A DNA stretch of 64,000 bases from Candidatus Omnitrophota bacterium (lineage in GTDB: Bacteria; Omnitrophota; Gorgyraeia; Velamenicoccales; Velamenicoccaceae). Positions 39,548 to 48,018 of this stretch are shown here, one piece after another (within the stretch, counting starts at the first letter, position 1; each line of letters begins with the position of its first letter). A program made the translations under genes and the position numbers. Location of the stretch: NCBI GenBank assembly GCA_003451585.1, contig DMEU01000004.1:123633-187632 (forward strand), in the 5' to 3' direction. The notes beneath the pieces are model-generated. The model saw only the letters and a program-made list of their open reading frames with translations, made no database searches and was not told the DNA's origin.

Positions 39548-40865
39548 AGACGTAACGATCAATGTGCACTATCTTACCCGCGTGGAAGGCCACGGTGATA
39601 TCGCTGTGGATGTAAAGAACGGGGAACTCAAAGAGTGTAAATTCAAGGTCATAGAGTCCGCGCGCTTTTTTGAGACGATGCTGCGCGACCGCCTTGTATA
39701 TGAGGCACAGCATTTGACCAGCCGCATCTGCGGTATATGCGCCTGCGGCCATTCGCTGGCGTCGTTAAAGGCCTCTGAGAAGGCCATCGGAGTAAAACCG
39801 CACGAAGATACTATTTTGCTGCGTAAGCTCTTATTGCACAGCGAACAGATGGACTCACACATATTGCATGCTTATGTCCTGGTTGCGCCTGACCTCCTTG
39901 GCGTGAAGAGTATAATGCCGTTGATCAAGACACACAAGGCTGTCATTGAGCGCGCGTTCCGCCTGAAAAAGATGTCGGACTACGCGGGCGAGGTGCTGGC
40001 TGGCCGTCATACGCATCCTATTTCTTTTGCTATCGGCGGAGTAACCAAGATCCCGGACCAGGCTGAAATGAAAAAGCTTTATTCAATGATGCTTGAGGCC
40101 AGGGCTGATTTTGACGCCACCGTGGAATTGTTCAAAAAGCTGGAATTGCCCGTTTTTGAGAGAAAGGCCCAGTATGTGGCACTGTCAAATGACGAAGAAT
40201 ATGCCTTCTATGACGGCAAGATAAATATAAACGGGGAAAAACTCGTTGATGACCAGGATTACAGGAGCGTCATTAAAGAAGAGGTAAGGGACTATTCTTC
40301 AGCGAAGTTCTCCAGCACCAATGGCGCGCCTTATATGGTCGGCGCCCTGGCGCGTTTCAATTTAAACGGTGATAAACTGCACAAGAAAGCCGCGCAAGTG
40401 GCGCAATATCTCGGGCTAAAGAGGCCTTGCCACAATACATTTATGAATACCGTGGCGCAGGTCGTTGAATTGGGCCATTGCCTGGAAGAGTCTATAGAGA
40501 TAATGGAGAGGATCTTCAAAGACGGTATCAATGAAGAAAAGGTGCTTACGACCACATATCCTAAAAAGGACCAGTGGCCTATACGCACCCGCGCCGGCCG
40601 CGGCGTAGGAGTCGTTGAGGTGCCTCGCGGTATCCTGATCCATGATTATACGGTAAATGACAAAGGTATCGTGACGGATGCCAATTGCATCATACCTACG
40701 AACCAGAATATCAATAACTTAGAAGCGGATATGAGGAAGATCGTGCCTGAGATAATCACTAAGCAGAACCAGGCAGAGATGACGCTCACCCTGGAGATGC
40801 TGGCACGGGCATACGATCCATGCATATCCTGCTCGACGCATATATTAGATGTCAAGTTCGTCTAA
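39525..40865 (+). CDS. hydA: NiFe hydrogenase large (catalytic) subunit HydA
   Basis: The 446-aa catalytic subunit carries the L1 motif RICGICACGH (C69, C72) and the C-terminal L2 motif DPCISCSTH (C433, C436), the four Cys ligands of the NiFe centre. Seven residues after His439 (ILDVKFV) form the tail removed by the maturation protease. RVEGHGDI near residue 19 is typical. With HydB, G and D it would couple H2 to NADP(H), or reduce sulfur. The ATG at 39525 is within hydD by 23 bases. Confidence 0.96.
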   Translation: MEKNSKNKDVTINVHYLTRVEGHGDIAVDVKNGELKECKFKVIESARFFETMLRDRLVYEAQHLTSRICGICACGHSLASLKASEKAIGVKPHEDTILLRKLLLHSEQMDSHILHAYVLVAPDLLGVKSIMPLIKTHKAVIERAFRLKKMSDYAGEVLAGRHTHPISFAIGGVTKIPDQAEMKKLYSMMLEARADFDATVELFKKLELPVFERKAQYVALSNDEEYAFYDGKININGEKLVDDQDYRSVIKEEVRDYSSAKFSSTNGAPYMVGALARFNLNGDKLHKKAAQVAQYLGLKRPCHNTFMNTVAQVVELGHCLEESIEIMERIFKDGINEEKVLTTTYPKKDQWPIRTRAGRGVGVVEVPRGILIHDYTVNDKGIVTDANCIIPTNQNINNLEADMRKIVPEIITKQNQAEMTLTLEMLARAYDPCISCSTHILDVKFV

Positions 40866-41325
40866 TAAGCTTGCTATTATAGGCCTGGGAAATACCTTGC
40901 GCCGTGATGACGGCATAGGTATACATGTCCTGTCGCTTTTGCAGGAATGCCTGCAGAACCAGGATATCTCTTTCTTTAACTTCGGCATAGCCAGCTTCGG
41001 GCTGGTCAATTACATAAGCGATTTTAAAAAAGTCCTCCTTATCGACGCGATTGACGCCGACCTGGAGCCGGCCAGCCTTAGGATATTTAAGTTAAACGAG
41101 GCCACCTACCAGATAAGAGAGAAAAAACTATCCTCCCACGAAATAACGCTTTCCGACCTCCTGAATCTTTATAAAACACTGGGGATCCCGTCGGACGTCC
41201 ATATTGCCGGTATCCAGGTCAAGGATATATCCTATGGTCTTGAGATGACCGGCGAGCTTGAGTCCGCCAAGACTAGAATAGCCGAAGAGATCCGGAAATT
41301 CGTAGATTCCTGGAAACTTAATTGA
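40849..41325 (+). CDS. Hydrogenase maturation endopeptidase
   Basis: A 158-aa HybD/HycI-family protease that cuts the C-terminal tail of the large subunit after nickel insertion. IIGLGNTLRRDDGIGIHVL has the metal-binding Asp, VLLIDAIDAD the second Asp, and SSHEITLSDLLNLY the His region. It overlaps hydA by 17 bases, which suits a dedicated protease. The stop overlaps the proposed TTG start of moeA. Confidence 0.94.
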   Translation: MSSSSNKLAIIGLGNTLRRDDGIGIHVLSLLQECLQNQDISFFNFGIASFGLVNYISDFKKVLLIDAIDADLEPASLRIFKLNEATYQIREKKLSSHEITLSDLLNLYKTLGIPSDVHIAGIQVKDISYGLEMTGELESAKTRIAEEIRKFVDSWKLN

Positions 41326-42515
41326 TATCTCCACGGACAGCTAAAAAAATTATATTAGGGTCTGCGCCCAGGCGGGCCGTAACGAAGGTGAGCCTGGAGG
41401 CGGCATTTATGCGCGTATCGGCGCGGGATGTCAGGGCGCGCGTCGATGGCCCTGAATTCGACCGTGCCACGATGGACGGATTTGCCATAAGAAGCTCTGA
41501 TACCGCTGTCATACCGGCTGTCTTGAAATGCACCCAGGCCATACCCGCCGGACATATTCCAAAAAAAAGTTTAAAAAAAGGTGAGTGCGCAAAAGTCGCT
41601 ACCGGAGCGATGCTGCCAGGAGGCGCCGACTCTGTAGTTATGAAAGAAGAGGCGGAATTCCTGCTGTCAGGGCCGGTCACGTTACGCAGGCGCATTGCCC
41701 CTTATGAGAATATCGCTTTCCGCGCCCAGGACCTTAAAAAAGGGGGCATAGTTTTAAGGAAGGGCGATATTTTAAATGCCGCCAAGATAGGCCTCTTGTC
41801 ATCCCAGGGCGCTAAAGATGTCGCGGTGTATCGCGCCCCGCGTGTCGCGATACTTTCCACGGGGGATGAGATAGCCGAGCCCGGTGAAAAGAAAAAGAAG
41901 GGACAGGTCTGGAACGCGTCCGCCTCGATGCTGAAATTCGCGGTAAGGCGCTGGCGGCTGGCACCGGATTATCTGGGCATTGCCCGGGATGACCCGGGGC
42001 AGATCTTTAAAAAGATCAGGCAGGGTTTAAAAAGCGATATATTTATTATTACCGGCGCAGTATCGATCGGCGATCTCGATCTTGTGCCTGGAGCTTTAAA
42101 GAGGTCCGGCGCGGCGGTCGGGTTCCATAAAGTGGCTATCAGGCCGGGGAAGCCGCTTTTGTTTGCTGTAAAGCGCGGTTGCCTTATTTTTGGGCTTCCA
42201 GGTAACCCGGTCTCAAGTCTTGTCTCTTTTTTATTATTCGTGGCCCCTTTGATAAACAGCATGCTAGGATATAGAAAAGGCGATCTAATAGAAAAAGGAT
42301 TTTTGGCAAAAGGCGTGTATAATAAAAGCGACCGCTTGAGCCTGTTCCCCGGTATCTTAAAATATAAGGGTGGCCGCATCATCGTCCGGCCGGTAAAATA
42401 TAGCGGGAGCGCGGACTTAGCGGCCGTATCCGGCGCAGACGTCTTGTTCATGGTGGATAAACACAAGGACCTTTCCAAGGGTTCGGCAGTAGAGTTTTTC
42501 AGGATAAGTGTATGA
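41322..42515 (+). CDS. moeA: Molybdopterin molybdenumtransferase MoeA
   Basis: MoeA inserts molybdate (or tungstate) into adenylated molybdopterin. The 397-aa protein shows DRATMDGFAIR, KVATGAMLPGGADSVVM, LSTGDEIAEPG, and GLPGNPVSSLVSF. The frame begins with TTG at 41322, overlapping the protease stop as TTGA; no better start is visible. Its direct coupling to a hydrogenase operon is notable because NiFe enzymes do not need molybdopterin. Mog/MoaB and MoaD/E are not in this window. Confidence 0.93.
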   Translation: MISPRTAKKIILGSAPRRAVTKVSLEAAFMRVSARDVRARVDGPEFDRATMDGFAIRSSDTAVIPAVLKCTQAIPAGHIPKKSLKKGECAKVATGAMLPGGADSVVMKEEAEFLLSGPVTLRRRIAPYENIAFRAQDLKKGGIVLRKGDILNAAKIGLLSSQGAKDVAVYRAPRVAILSTGDEIAEPGEKKKKGQVWNASASMLKFAVRRWRLAPDYLGIARDDPGQIFKKIRQGLKSDIFIITGAVSIGDLDLVPGALKRSGAAVGFHKVAIRPGKPLLFAVKRGCLIFGLPGNPVSSLVSFLLFVAPLINSMLGYRKGDLIEKGFLAKGVYNKSDRLSLFPGILKYKGGRIIVRPVKYSGSADLAAVSGADVLFMVDKHKDLSKGSAVEFFRISV

Positions 42516-43468
42516 ATACCCCTTATACTTATTTGAGGCTTTCCGTCACCGACCGCTGTAACTTAAATTGTTTTTATTGCCGGCCTGCTGCCCGGGATAA
42601 TTTTTTAAAAGGCGATGAGTTGTTGGATCTCCGGGAGATATCTATTTTGGCAAAGCGCCTTGTGGGGAGCGGCATAAGGCATGTCCGCCTGACCGGAGGA
42701 GAGCCATTATTGCGGCCGCAGCTGGCTGATCTTGCGAAAGAACTGTCACATCTGCCGGGTCTAAAGATGTTGTCTCTTACGACTAACGGGCTGCGCCTTG
42801 GAGAGGCCGCGGAGGCCTTGAAAAAAAGCGGCATAAATAAGATCAACATCAGCCTTGATACGTTAAGGAGTGACAGGTTTACCAGGCTCACGGGCAATGA
42901 TCGTTTTTCGGAAGTCTTAGACTCTGTCTTTAAGGCTTTGGCGATGGGATTTGCGCAGATAAAACTGAATTGTCTTGTGATGAAGGGTTTTAATGACGAT
43001 GAGCTACTGGATTTTGCGGCCTTTGGCCTTGAGAATAAGATAGATGTGCGGTTCATAGAGTTTTTCCCTACAGGCGGCCGGTGTGACAGCGCGCAGCAGG
43101 CTTTTTTTGCTACGTCAGAGACCAGGAAAAATATAGAGGATGTTTACGGCGCCATGGAATTTTTAGGGGCAGACCGGTTTTCCGGCCCGGCACAGTATTT
43201 CAGGATAAAAGATGCGGCGAGCAGAATAGGGTTTATCAGTTCCGTATCCGATTTTTTCTGCGGCTCATGCAACCGCCTGCGGCTTACTGCCGACGGCAAG
43301 CTCTATCCATGCCTTCATTCGGCCCATCACGCTGACTTAAGGCAGCCTTTACGCCAAGGTGACGAAGAGGCCCTTTCGGGCTTGATAGAGCGCATCACTG
43401 TGAATAAAAAGCTGTTCAATAAGGCGTTCTGCAGCCGCTCTTTTGAAATGTCCGCGGTAGGCGGATAA
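42512..43468 (+). CDS. moaA: GTP 3',8-cyclase MoaA (radical SAM)
   Basis: MoaA rearranges GTP in the first step of molybdenum cofactor synthesis. The 318-aa protein has the SAM-cluster motif CNLNCFYC, HVRLTGGEPLLRP, a second-cluster FCGSCNRLRL followed by a later Cys (LYPCLHS), and the C-terminal Gly-Gly (AVGG) essential in known enzymes. It overlaps the moeA stop as ATGA. Confidence 0.95.
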   Translation: MNTPYTYLRLSVTDRCNLNCFYCRPAARDNFLKGDELLDLREISILAKRLVGSGIRHVRLTGGEPLLRPQLADLAKELSHLPGLKMLSLTTNGLRLGEAAEALKKSGINKINISLDTLRSDRFTRLTGNDRFSEVLDSVFKALAMGFAQIKLNCLVMKGFNDDELLDFAAFGLENKIDVRFIEFFPTGGRCDSAQQAFFATSETRKNIEDVYGAMEFLGADRFSGPAQYFRIKDAASRIGFISSVSDFFCGSCNRLRLTADGKLYPCLHSAHHADLRQPLRQGDEEALSGLIERITVNKKLFNKAFCSRSFEMSAVGG

Positions 43469-43502
43469 AGAGTAAAGAAAAATTAAAAATGAAGAATGAA
43501 GA

Positions 43503-43952
43503 ATGAAAAATGAAGAATTAAAAGATCAAATAAAGATGATAGATATTTCGGATAAAAAGTTTACCGGCCGGACAGCTGTGGCGTCGGTAAAAGTTACAGC
43601 GCAGGCGGGCCTGATAAAAAAGATAAAAAACGGCAAGCTGCCGAAGGGGGACTGCCTGGCCGCGGCAAAGATCGCCGGTATCCTGGCCGCAAAAAATACA
43701 TCGAGCATCATCCCTTTGTGCCATCCGTTGCAGCTGGCTCATGTGGATATGTGTTTTGAATTTACCAGGGGGGCATTGACTATAATTTCTGTCGCCAAGG
43801 CCCATTATGCCACGGGTGTGGAGATGGAGGCGCTGACCGCCTGTGCAGTCGCCGCGCTGACCGTCTATGATATGGCAAAGACCGAAGAAAAAAATATCGT
43901 GATCACGGACTTAAAGCTTTTAAAGAAGACCGGCGGCAAGAAGGATATTTGA
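43503..43952 (+). CDS. moaC: Cyclic pyranopterin monophosphate synthase MoaC
   Basis: MoaC converts the MoaA product to cyclic pyranopterin monophosphate. IIPLCHPLQLAHVD and VEMEALTACAVAALTVYDM are diagnostic, and the 138-149 aa length is slightly short of the usual ~160. The first ATG at 43503 lies in a simple repeat (GAAGAATGAA); an ATG at 43536 (MIDISDKKF) matches the usual family start better, so the first 11 residues are doubtful. Confidence 0.93.
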   Translation: MKNEELKDQIKMIDISDKKFTGRTAVASVKVTAQAGLIKKIKNGKLPKGDCLAAAKIAGILAAKNTSSIIPLCHPLQLAHVDMCFEFTRGALTIISVAKAHYATGVEMEALTACAVAALTVYDMAKTEEKNIVITDLKLLKKTGGKKDI

Positions 43953-43954
43953 TC

Positions 43955-44404
43955 ATGGCAGGCAGGGTTTTTTCGATAAATATAAGCAAGGCCAAGGGCA
44001 GGCCAAAAGATAGGGTCGACTCCTGTATAGTTGTTGACGGCCTGGGCATTGAAGGTGATGCCCACGCAGGACAGGGCGAGCGGCAGGTCAGCCTGTTGTC
44101 CCTTGAAGCCATCAAAACATTAAAAGAGGAAGTTGGGCCGGCCGGGGTGGAGCTGCGGCCGGGCATGTTTGCCGAAAATATAACTACAGCGGGGCTGGAC
44201 CTGTCCGGCCTTAAGCCGGGCGATAAGCTAAATATCGGCGAGAGTGTGGTATTAAAAATAACAGCTATAGGCAAGGCGTGCCATAGCGGCTGCAGCGTAA
44301 CGCAGGCGATAGGCCGTTGCATAATGCCCAAGCAGGGTATTTTTGCCAGCGTTGAAAAAGGCGGGGGCATCAGCGTCTCTGACCGTATCCGCGTAGCCGC
44401 TTAA
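43955..44404 (+). CDS. MOSC-domain protein
   Basis: A 149-aa MOSC (Moco sulfurase C-terminal) domain protein: VDGLGIEGDAHAG near residue 32, RQVSLLSLEAI, RPGMFAENITT, and the conserved Cys in IGKACHSGC. Stand-alone MOSC proteins are linked to molybdenum cofactor transfer or sulfuration and often lie beside moaC or moaB, as here. It starts 2 bases after the moaC stop; the TTG at 43949 is less likely. Confidence 0.9.
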   Translation: MAGRVFSINISKAKGRPKDRVDSCIVVDGLGIEGDAHAGQGERQVSLLSLEAIKTLKEEVGPAGVELRPGMFAENITTAGLDLSGLKPGDKLNIGESVVLKITAIGKACHSGCSVTQAIGRCIMPKQGIFASVEKGGGISVSDRIRVAA

Positions 44405-44427
44405 CAGGGGCCTTTTTAGGTGAGAAT

Positions 44428-45474
44428 ATGATAGAAGACATAAGGAACTATACATTAGCGGAACTGGAGGCCAGATTTAAGGCAGTAGGGATACAGCCTT
44501 ACAGGGCGCGACAGGTATTCGAATGGCTCTACAAGTCGGGTGTCGAGGATTTTTCGCTAATGTCCAATATCCCAAGAGAACTTCGCGAGAAACTCGGGGA
44601 ATATTTTGTAATAGAGGCCCCTAAGATAGAAGAGATAGAGACCTCCACCGACCTTACCCAGAAATTTTTGTTCCGGCTCAAGGACGGAAGTTTCATTGAA
44701 AGTGTTTCCATCCCGTCTAAGTCGCGCCTTACCCTTTGTTTATCTACGCAGGTGGGCTGTCGCTTTGCCTGCGCTTTTTGCGCAAGCGGCTCACTCGGTT
44801 TTAAGAGGAACCTTGAGGTTTCAGAGATACTGGCCCAATTTATAGCTATGCGTAAAAATGTCCCTCAGGAGACGGTCTCAAACGTTGTCTTTATGGGCGT
44901 GGGGGAACCGCTGGATAATTATGAAAATACCTTAAAGAGCATCCGCATTATGAATTCCGAGTTTGGGATACGTTTAGGTATAAGGAAGATGACGGTCTCC
45001 ACCTCCGGCCTTGCGTCTGCGATAGAGCGCTTGAGTAAGGAAGGGCTGCAGGTCGAGTTGTCCGTTTCCCTTCATGCCGCAACCGATGAGAAGCGCAGCA
45101 GCATTTTACCGGTCAATAAACGTTATCCGCTTAAGGACCTGATCAAGGCGGTCCGGGCCTACATAGTTGCGACGAAGAGGAAGGTCACGTTTGAATACGT
45201 GCTCTTGGGAGGATATAATACTACCGTAGAAGACGCGGAGAACTTAAGCAAGCTGATGCGCGGCTTGAATGCGCGTGTCAACCTCATACCTTATAATATC
45301 TCTCAGTCCAGGCTTAATTTTAACCAACCGACTAAGCTGGAGGTCCTGTTCTTTAAAAGCTATCTTACTAAGAAGGGCATAGACGTGACGCTGCGTATGC
45401 CGCGAGGCAGCGATATAGCGGCAGCATGCGGCCAGCTTGTGGCTAAACGGAGAAATGCCGCTGGCAGCGGGTGA
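44428..45474 (+). CDS. rlmN: Dual-specificity 23S rRNA/tRNA methyltransferase RlmN
   Basis: RlmN methylates A2503 of 23S rRNA and A37 of some tRNAs by a radical-SAM mechanism. The 348-aa protein has the cluster motif CRFACAFCASG, VFMGVGEPLDNY, SVSLHAATDEKRS, and the C-terminal MPRGSDIAAACGQL with the second catalytic Cys. The last codons form one arm of the hairpin motif that follows. Confidence 0.96.
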   Translation: MIEDIRNYTLAELEARFKAVGIQPYRARQVFEWLYKSGVEDFSLMSNIPRELREKLGEYFVIEAPKIEEIETSTDLTQKFLFRLKDGSFIESVSIPSKSRLTLCLSTQVGCRFACAFCASGSLGFKRNLEVSEILAQFIAMRKNVPQETVSNVVFMGVGEPLDNYENTLKSIRIMNSEFGIRLGIRKMTVSTSGLASAIERLSKEGLQVELSVSLHAATDEKRSSILPVNKRYPLKDLIKAVRAYIVATKRKVTFEYVLLGGYNTTVEDAENLSKLMRGLNARVNLIPYNISQSRLNFNQPTKLEVLFFKSYLTKKGIDVTLRMPRGSDIAAACGQLVAKRRNAAGSG

Positions 45475-45512
45475 CACGGAGGCGGGGACCCCATGACCGC
45501 CCGCAGCCGAAG

Positions 45513-45566
45513 GCGAGGACGACATGGGGTGCCGCAGTGGCAGGACCCGCTGACATTTGCGGGCTA
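45513..45566 (+). repeat. Conserved hairpin motif, copy 2 (before the thioesterase gene)
   Basis: The core GGGTGCCGCAGTGGCAGG followed by ACCC (45527-45548) and the trailing CATTTGCGGG match copy 1 at 35548-35604. CAGCGGGT at 45465-45472, inside rlmN, pairs with ACCCGCTG (45545-45552), and CCCCATG (45489-45495) pairs with CATGGGG, so a larger fold is possible. It ends 19 bases before the next start codon. Confidence 0.65.
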
Positions 45567-45584
45567 ATTGGCGAGAAATAGTAT

Positions 45585-45986
45585 ATGGCACCTAAAATCC
45601 ATACGACCGAGGTGAAGGTCCGATACGCGGAAACGGACAAGATGGGCATAGTCTACTATGCGAATTATCTCGTCTGGTTCGAGATCGGCCGGACTGAGTA
45701 TCTTTTGGCTGAAGGCCTTGATTATCGCGATGTGGAGAAAGACGGGCTTTTTATGGCGGTGGTTGAATCTTATTGTATTTATAAGGCGCCCGCCAGATAC
45801 AGCGATCTCATCGTCATCCAGTCATGGCCTACCGATGTAAAGAATTCCAGCCTGAAATTCAATTATAAAGTCCTGCGAAAAAAAGATAACCTTCTTTTGG
45901 CTGAAGGCTATACCACGCACGTTTTGATCGATAAAGATATCAAGCCCCGCAAGATCCCTGAGAAGATCAGAAGCCTCCTGGTTTAA
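45585..45986 (+). CDS. YbgC/4HBT-family acyl-CoA thioesterase
   Basis: A 133-aa hotdog-fold thioesterase. RYAETDKMGIVYYANYLVWF contains the Asp and the family signature of YbgC/FadM-type enzymes, and GRTEYL follows. It hydrolyses acyl-CoA, often short-chain or hydroxybenzoyl. A role in releasing a PKS product is possible but it lies 12 kb away with unrelated genes in between. Confidence 0.93.
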   Translation: MAPKIHTTEVKVRYAETDKMGIVYYANYLVWFEIGRTEYLLAEGLDYRDVEKDGLFMAVVESYCIYKAPARYSDLIVIQSWPTDVKNSSLKFNYKVLRKKDNLLLAEGYTTHVLIDKDIKPRKIPEKIRSLLV

Positions 45987-46003
45987 AATGAATTTTAACA
46001 GTG

Positions 46004-46020
46004 TAGTGTCATTGACACTA
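46004..46020. promoter_or_regulatory. 17-bp palindrome upstream of the M48 protease gene
   Basis: TAGTGTCA-T-TGACACTA is a perfect inverted repeat with one central base, typical in size for a dimeric regulator site. It lies before the likely protease start; an upstream ATG at 45988 would place it inside the coding region. Confidence 0.4.
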
Positions 46021-46032
46021 ATTTGGACAGCA

Positions 46033-46818
46033 ATGATCCGAAATTCAATGAAACTTGTTGTGGCTATTTGTTGTCAATTGGTGTTTTTTACCATAGGTTG
46101 CGCGACAGTCTATAATCCTGCTACGGAGCGCAAGGAGCTTATTTTCATCGACAGCGCGCAGGAGGTGCAGATAGGCCGCAGCATGGCCGAGAATGTCATC
46201 AAGCGCGAACATAAGCCGTATAGAGACGCGTCTGTCCAGCTTTTTGCCAATAAAGTGGGACAGCGAATCGCGCGCGCAAGTGACAGGACGGACATCGTAT
46301 ATCATTTTATGGTATTAGACGACCCAGACCTGAACGCCTTTGCCCTGCCCGGAGGGTATGTATATATTTACAAGGGGCTTTTGGATAAGATAGACGAGCC
46401 TGGCCTTGCGGCTATTTTCGCGCATGAAGTGGCGCATGTTGCGGCAAAACACTCCGTGAAGAATATGCAGTCCGCATTAGGCTATAATTTGCTTGTCGCT
46501 ATCGCCTTGGCGGGTTTTGGGAGCAAGGATCCTGCCTTTGCGCAGGATATCTCCGGCGTCTCAGGCACTGTTTATAACTTGTTGTCCTTGGGCTATAGCC
46601 GGGAAGACGAATTGTTTGCCGATAAGCTCGCTGTTAAATACCTGCACCGTGCGGGTTATGAACCTTTGGCCATTGTCAGGGTTTTAGAGCTTTTGAATAA
46701 GGACAAAGGCCCGGGCGGGAGGGTTTTCGAGGTGTTGAGCACGCACCCGCGCATGCAGGAGCGCATCCGCAGGGTAAAGGAAGAGATAGAGGGCTTTCGG
46801 GAGGCAGGAACCAGATGA
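46033..46818 (+). CDS. M48-family metalloprotease lipoprotein
   Basis: A 261-aa lipoprotein with a signal ending FFTIGC and a zinc-peptidase core: HEVAHVAAKH (HExxH) near residue 126, and SREDELFADKLA with the third ligand Glu. It resembles BepA/LoiP-type proteases that check outer-membrane protein assembly. Starts at 45988, 46033 or 46048 are possible; I chose 46033 because the signal peptide then has normal length and the 46004-46020 palindrome is left noncoding. Confidence 0.9.
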   Translation: MIRNSMKLVVAICCQLVFFTIGCATVYNPATERKELIFIDSAQEVQIGRSMAENVIKREHKPYRDASVQLFANKVGQRIARASDRTDIVYHFMVLDDPDLNAFALPGGYVYIYKGLLDKIDEPGLAAIFAHEVAHVAAKHSVKNMQSALGYNLLVAIALAGFGSKDPAFAQDISGVSGTVYNLLSLGYSREDELFADKLAVKYLHRAGYEPLAIVRVLELLNKDKGPGGRVFEVLSTHPRMQERIRRVKEEIEGFREAGTR

Positions 46819-46858
46819 CAGGTGCCGGAAAAACCCGTTATTCTATTTGTTTAAAAAT

Positions 46859-46868
46859 ATGCTATAAT
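46859..46868 (+). promoter_or_regulatory. Extended -10 promoter of the response regulator gene
   Basis: TGCTATAAT is a perfect TATAAT at 46863-46868 preceded by TGn. No good -35 is visible. Start of transcription would be near 46875, 14 bases before the ATG. Confidence 0.5.
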
Positions 46869-46888
46869 TTTAAAAAAGCGAGGTGGCT

Positions 46889-47269
46889 ATGTCTCCAGGC
46901 GTAAGAAAGAGTATCTTAATCGTTGATGATGAAAAGGACATTTTAGATTCCTTGTCGGGTTTTTTAAAGAGGAACGGTTACGGCGTGTCAGTGGCGGATA
47001 CAGGCAAAGGGGGGTTGGACCTGGCAAAAAAAGAGCTGCCGGGCCTGATAATACTTGATCTTATGCTTCCTGATATTGACGGCACGGACGTAGCGGTCGA
47101 GCTTATGCATAATCCAGTCACAAGAGAGATACCTATCATTTTTTTGACGAGCGTCATGACCAAGGCCGAACAAGAGCAGTCCGGCCAGATCATAGCTAAC
47201 CGTTGTATTGTCGCCAAACCTTGCAAATCCGAAGAGATCCTCGAATTAGTCAAAAACCGTATCGGTTGA
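46889..47269 (+). CDS. Stand-alone response regulator receiver protein
   Basis: A 126-aa CheY-like receiver domain without an output domain. VDDEKD forms the acidic pocket, LIILDLMLPDIDG has the phospho-accepting Asp near residue 54, the Thr is in IFLTSVM and the Lys in VAKPCK. The ATG at 46889 is chosen for the GCGAGG site; a GTG at 46883 also exists. No kinase gene is adjacent. Confidence 0.93.
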   Translation: MSPGVRKSILIVDDEKDILDSLSGFLKRNGYGVSVADTGKGGLDLAKKELPGLIILDLMLPDIDGTDVAVELMHNPVTREIPIIFLTSVMTKAEQEQSGQIIANRCIVAKPCKSEEILELVKNRIG

Positions 47270-47286
47270 TATCTCTTGAGAGTCAG

Positions 47287-48018
47287 ATGCGTCTGCAGGT
47301 TTATCTCTCCCATTCCGGCGCTTGCTCCAGGCGGAACGCCCTTGAATACATCCAGGCGGGCCGGGTCAGCGTGAACGGTAAAAAGATCCTGGAGCCTTCT
47401 TTTCCCGTTAACCTTCAGGACGTGGTATCTTTCGACGGCAGGCGAGTCTCCCTAAAAGAAAACATATACGTGCTTTTAAATAAGCCGAAGGGCGTTGTCA
47501 CTACTACAAAAGACAGGCACGCACCCAGTAAGATAATCGATCTATTACCTCTTGAGTTAAGGCATCTGCATCCGGTTGGCAGGCTTGACCGTCAAACTTC
47601 CGGCTTGATCGTTTTGACAAATGACGGAGAGCTCGCGTTTCGCCTGAGCCACCCTTCGTTTGAGGCCGATAAGGTTTACCGCGTTGTCCTCAATAAGCCG
47701 CTAAGCGCAGAAGACAAGGATAAGCTTGAAAAGGGCGTTGTGCTGGAAGGTAAAATGACATCCCCGTGTCGCATAAAAATCTCTTCATTTGTGGAGCTGG
47801 AGACGATCATCCACGAAGGCCGCAAGCGGCAGGTGCGGCGGATGTTTTCAAGCCTGGGATATCATGTGGTTGAATTGTGCCGTACGCGCCAGGGTTCGCT
47901 TGTTTTGGGCGATCTTAAACCGGGCGAGTGGAGGCTACTGAAGCCCGAGGAAGTACAAAGGTTATACCAAGAATTAAAGCATGTTCCCAAAACTCATCCT
48001 ATCCGATCTCAAGGGTAA
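47287..48018 (+). CDS. 23S rRNA pseudouridine synthase, RluB/RsuA family
   Basis: A 243-aa protein with an N-terminal S4 domain (MRLQVYLSHSGACSRRNALE...), the catalytic-Asp motif HPVGRLDRQTSGLIVLTNDG, and EGRKRQVRRMF near the C-terminus, all typical of RluB/RluE/RsuA enzymes. It isomerises a uridine in ribosomal RNA. The last 38 bases overlap the next gene. The exact target cannot be told from sequence. Confidence 0.94.
   Translation: MRLQVYLSHSGACSRRNALEYIQAGRVSVNGKKILEPSFPVNLQDVVSFDGRRVSLKENIYVLLNKPKGVVTTTKDRHAPSKIIDLLPLELRHLHPVGRLDRQTSGLIVLTNDGELAFRLSHPSFEADKVYRVVLNKPLSAEDKDKLEKGVVLEGKMTSPCRIKISSFVELETIIHEGRKRQVRRMFSSLGYHVVELCRTRQGSLVLGDLKPGEWRLLKPEEVQRLYQELKHVPKTHPIRSQG

Noticed and set aside
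43469..43535. Direct repeats of GAAGAATGAA as a functional repeat
   Set aside because: A short A-rich simple repeat at the moaC start; no structure or second location seen.
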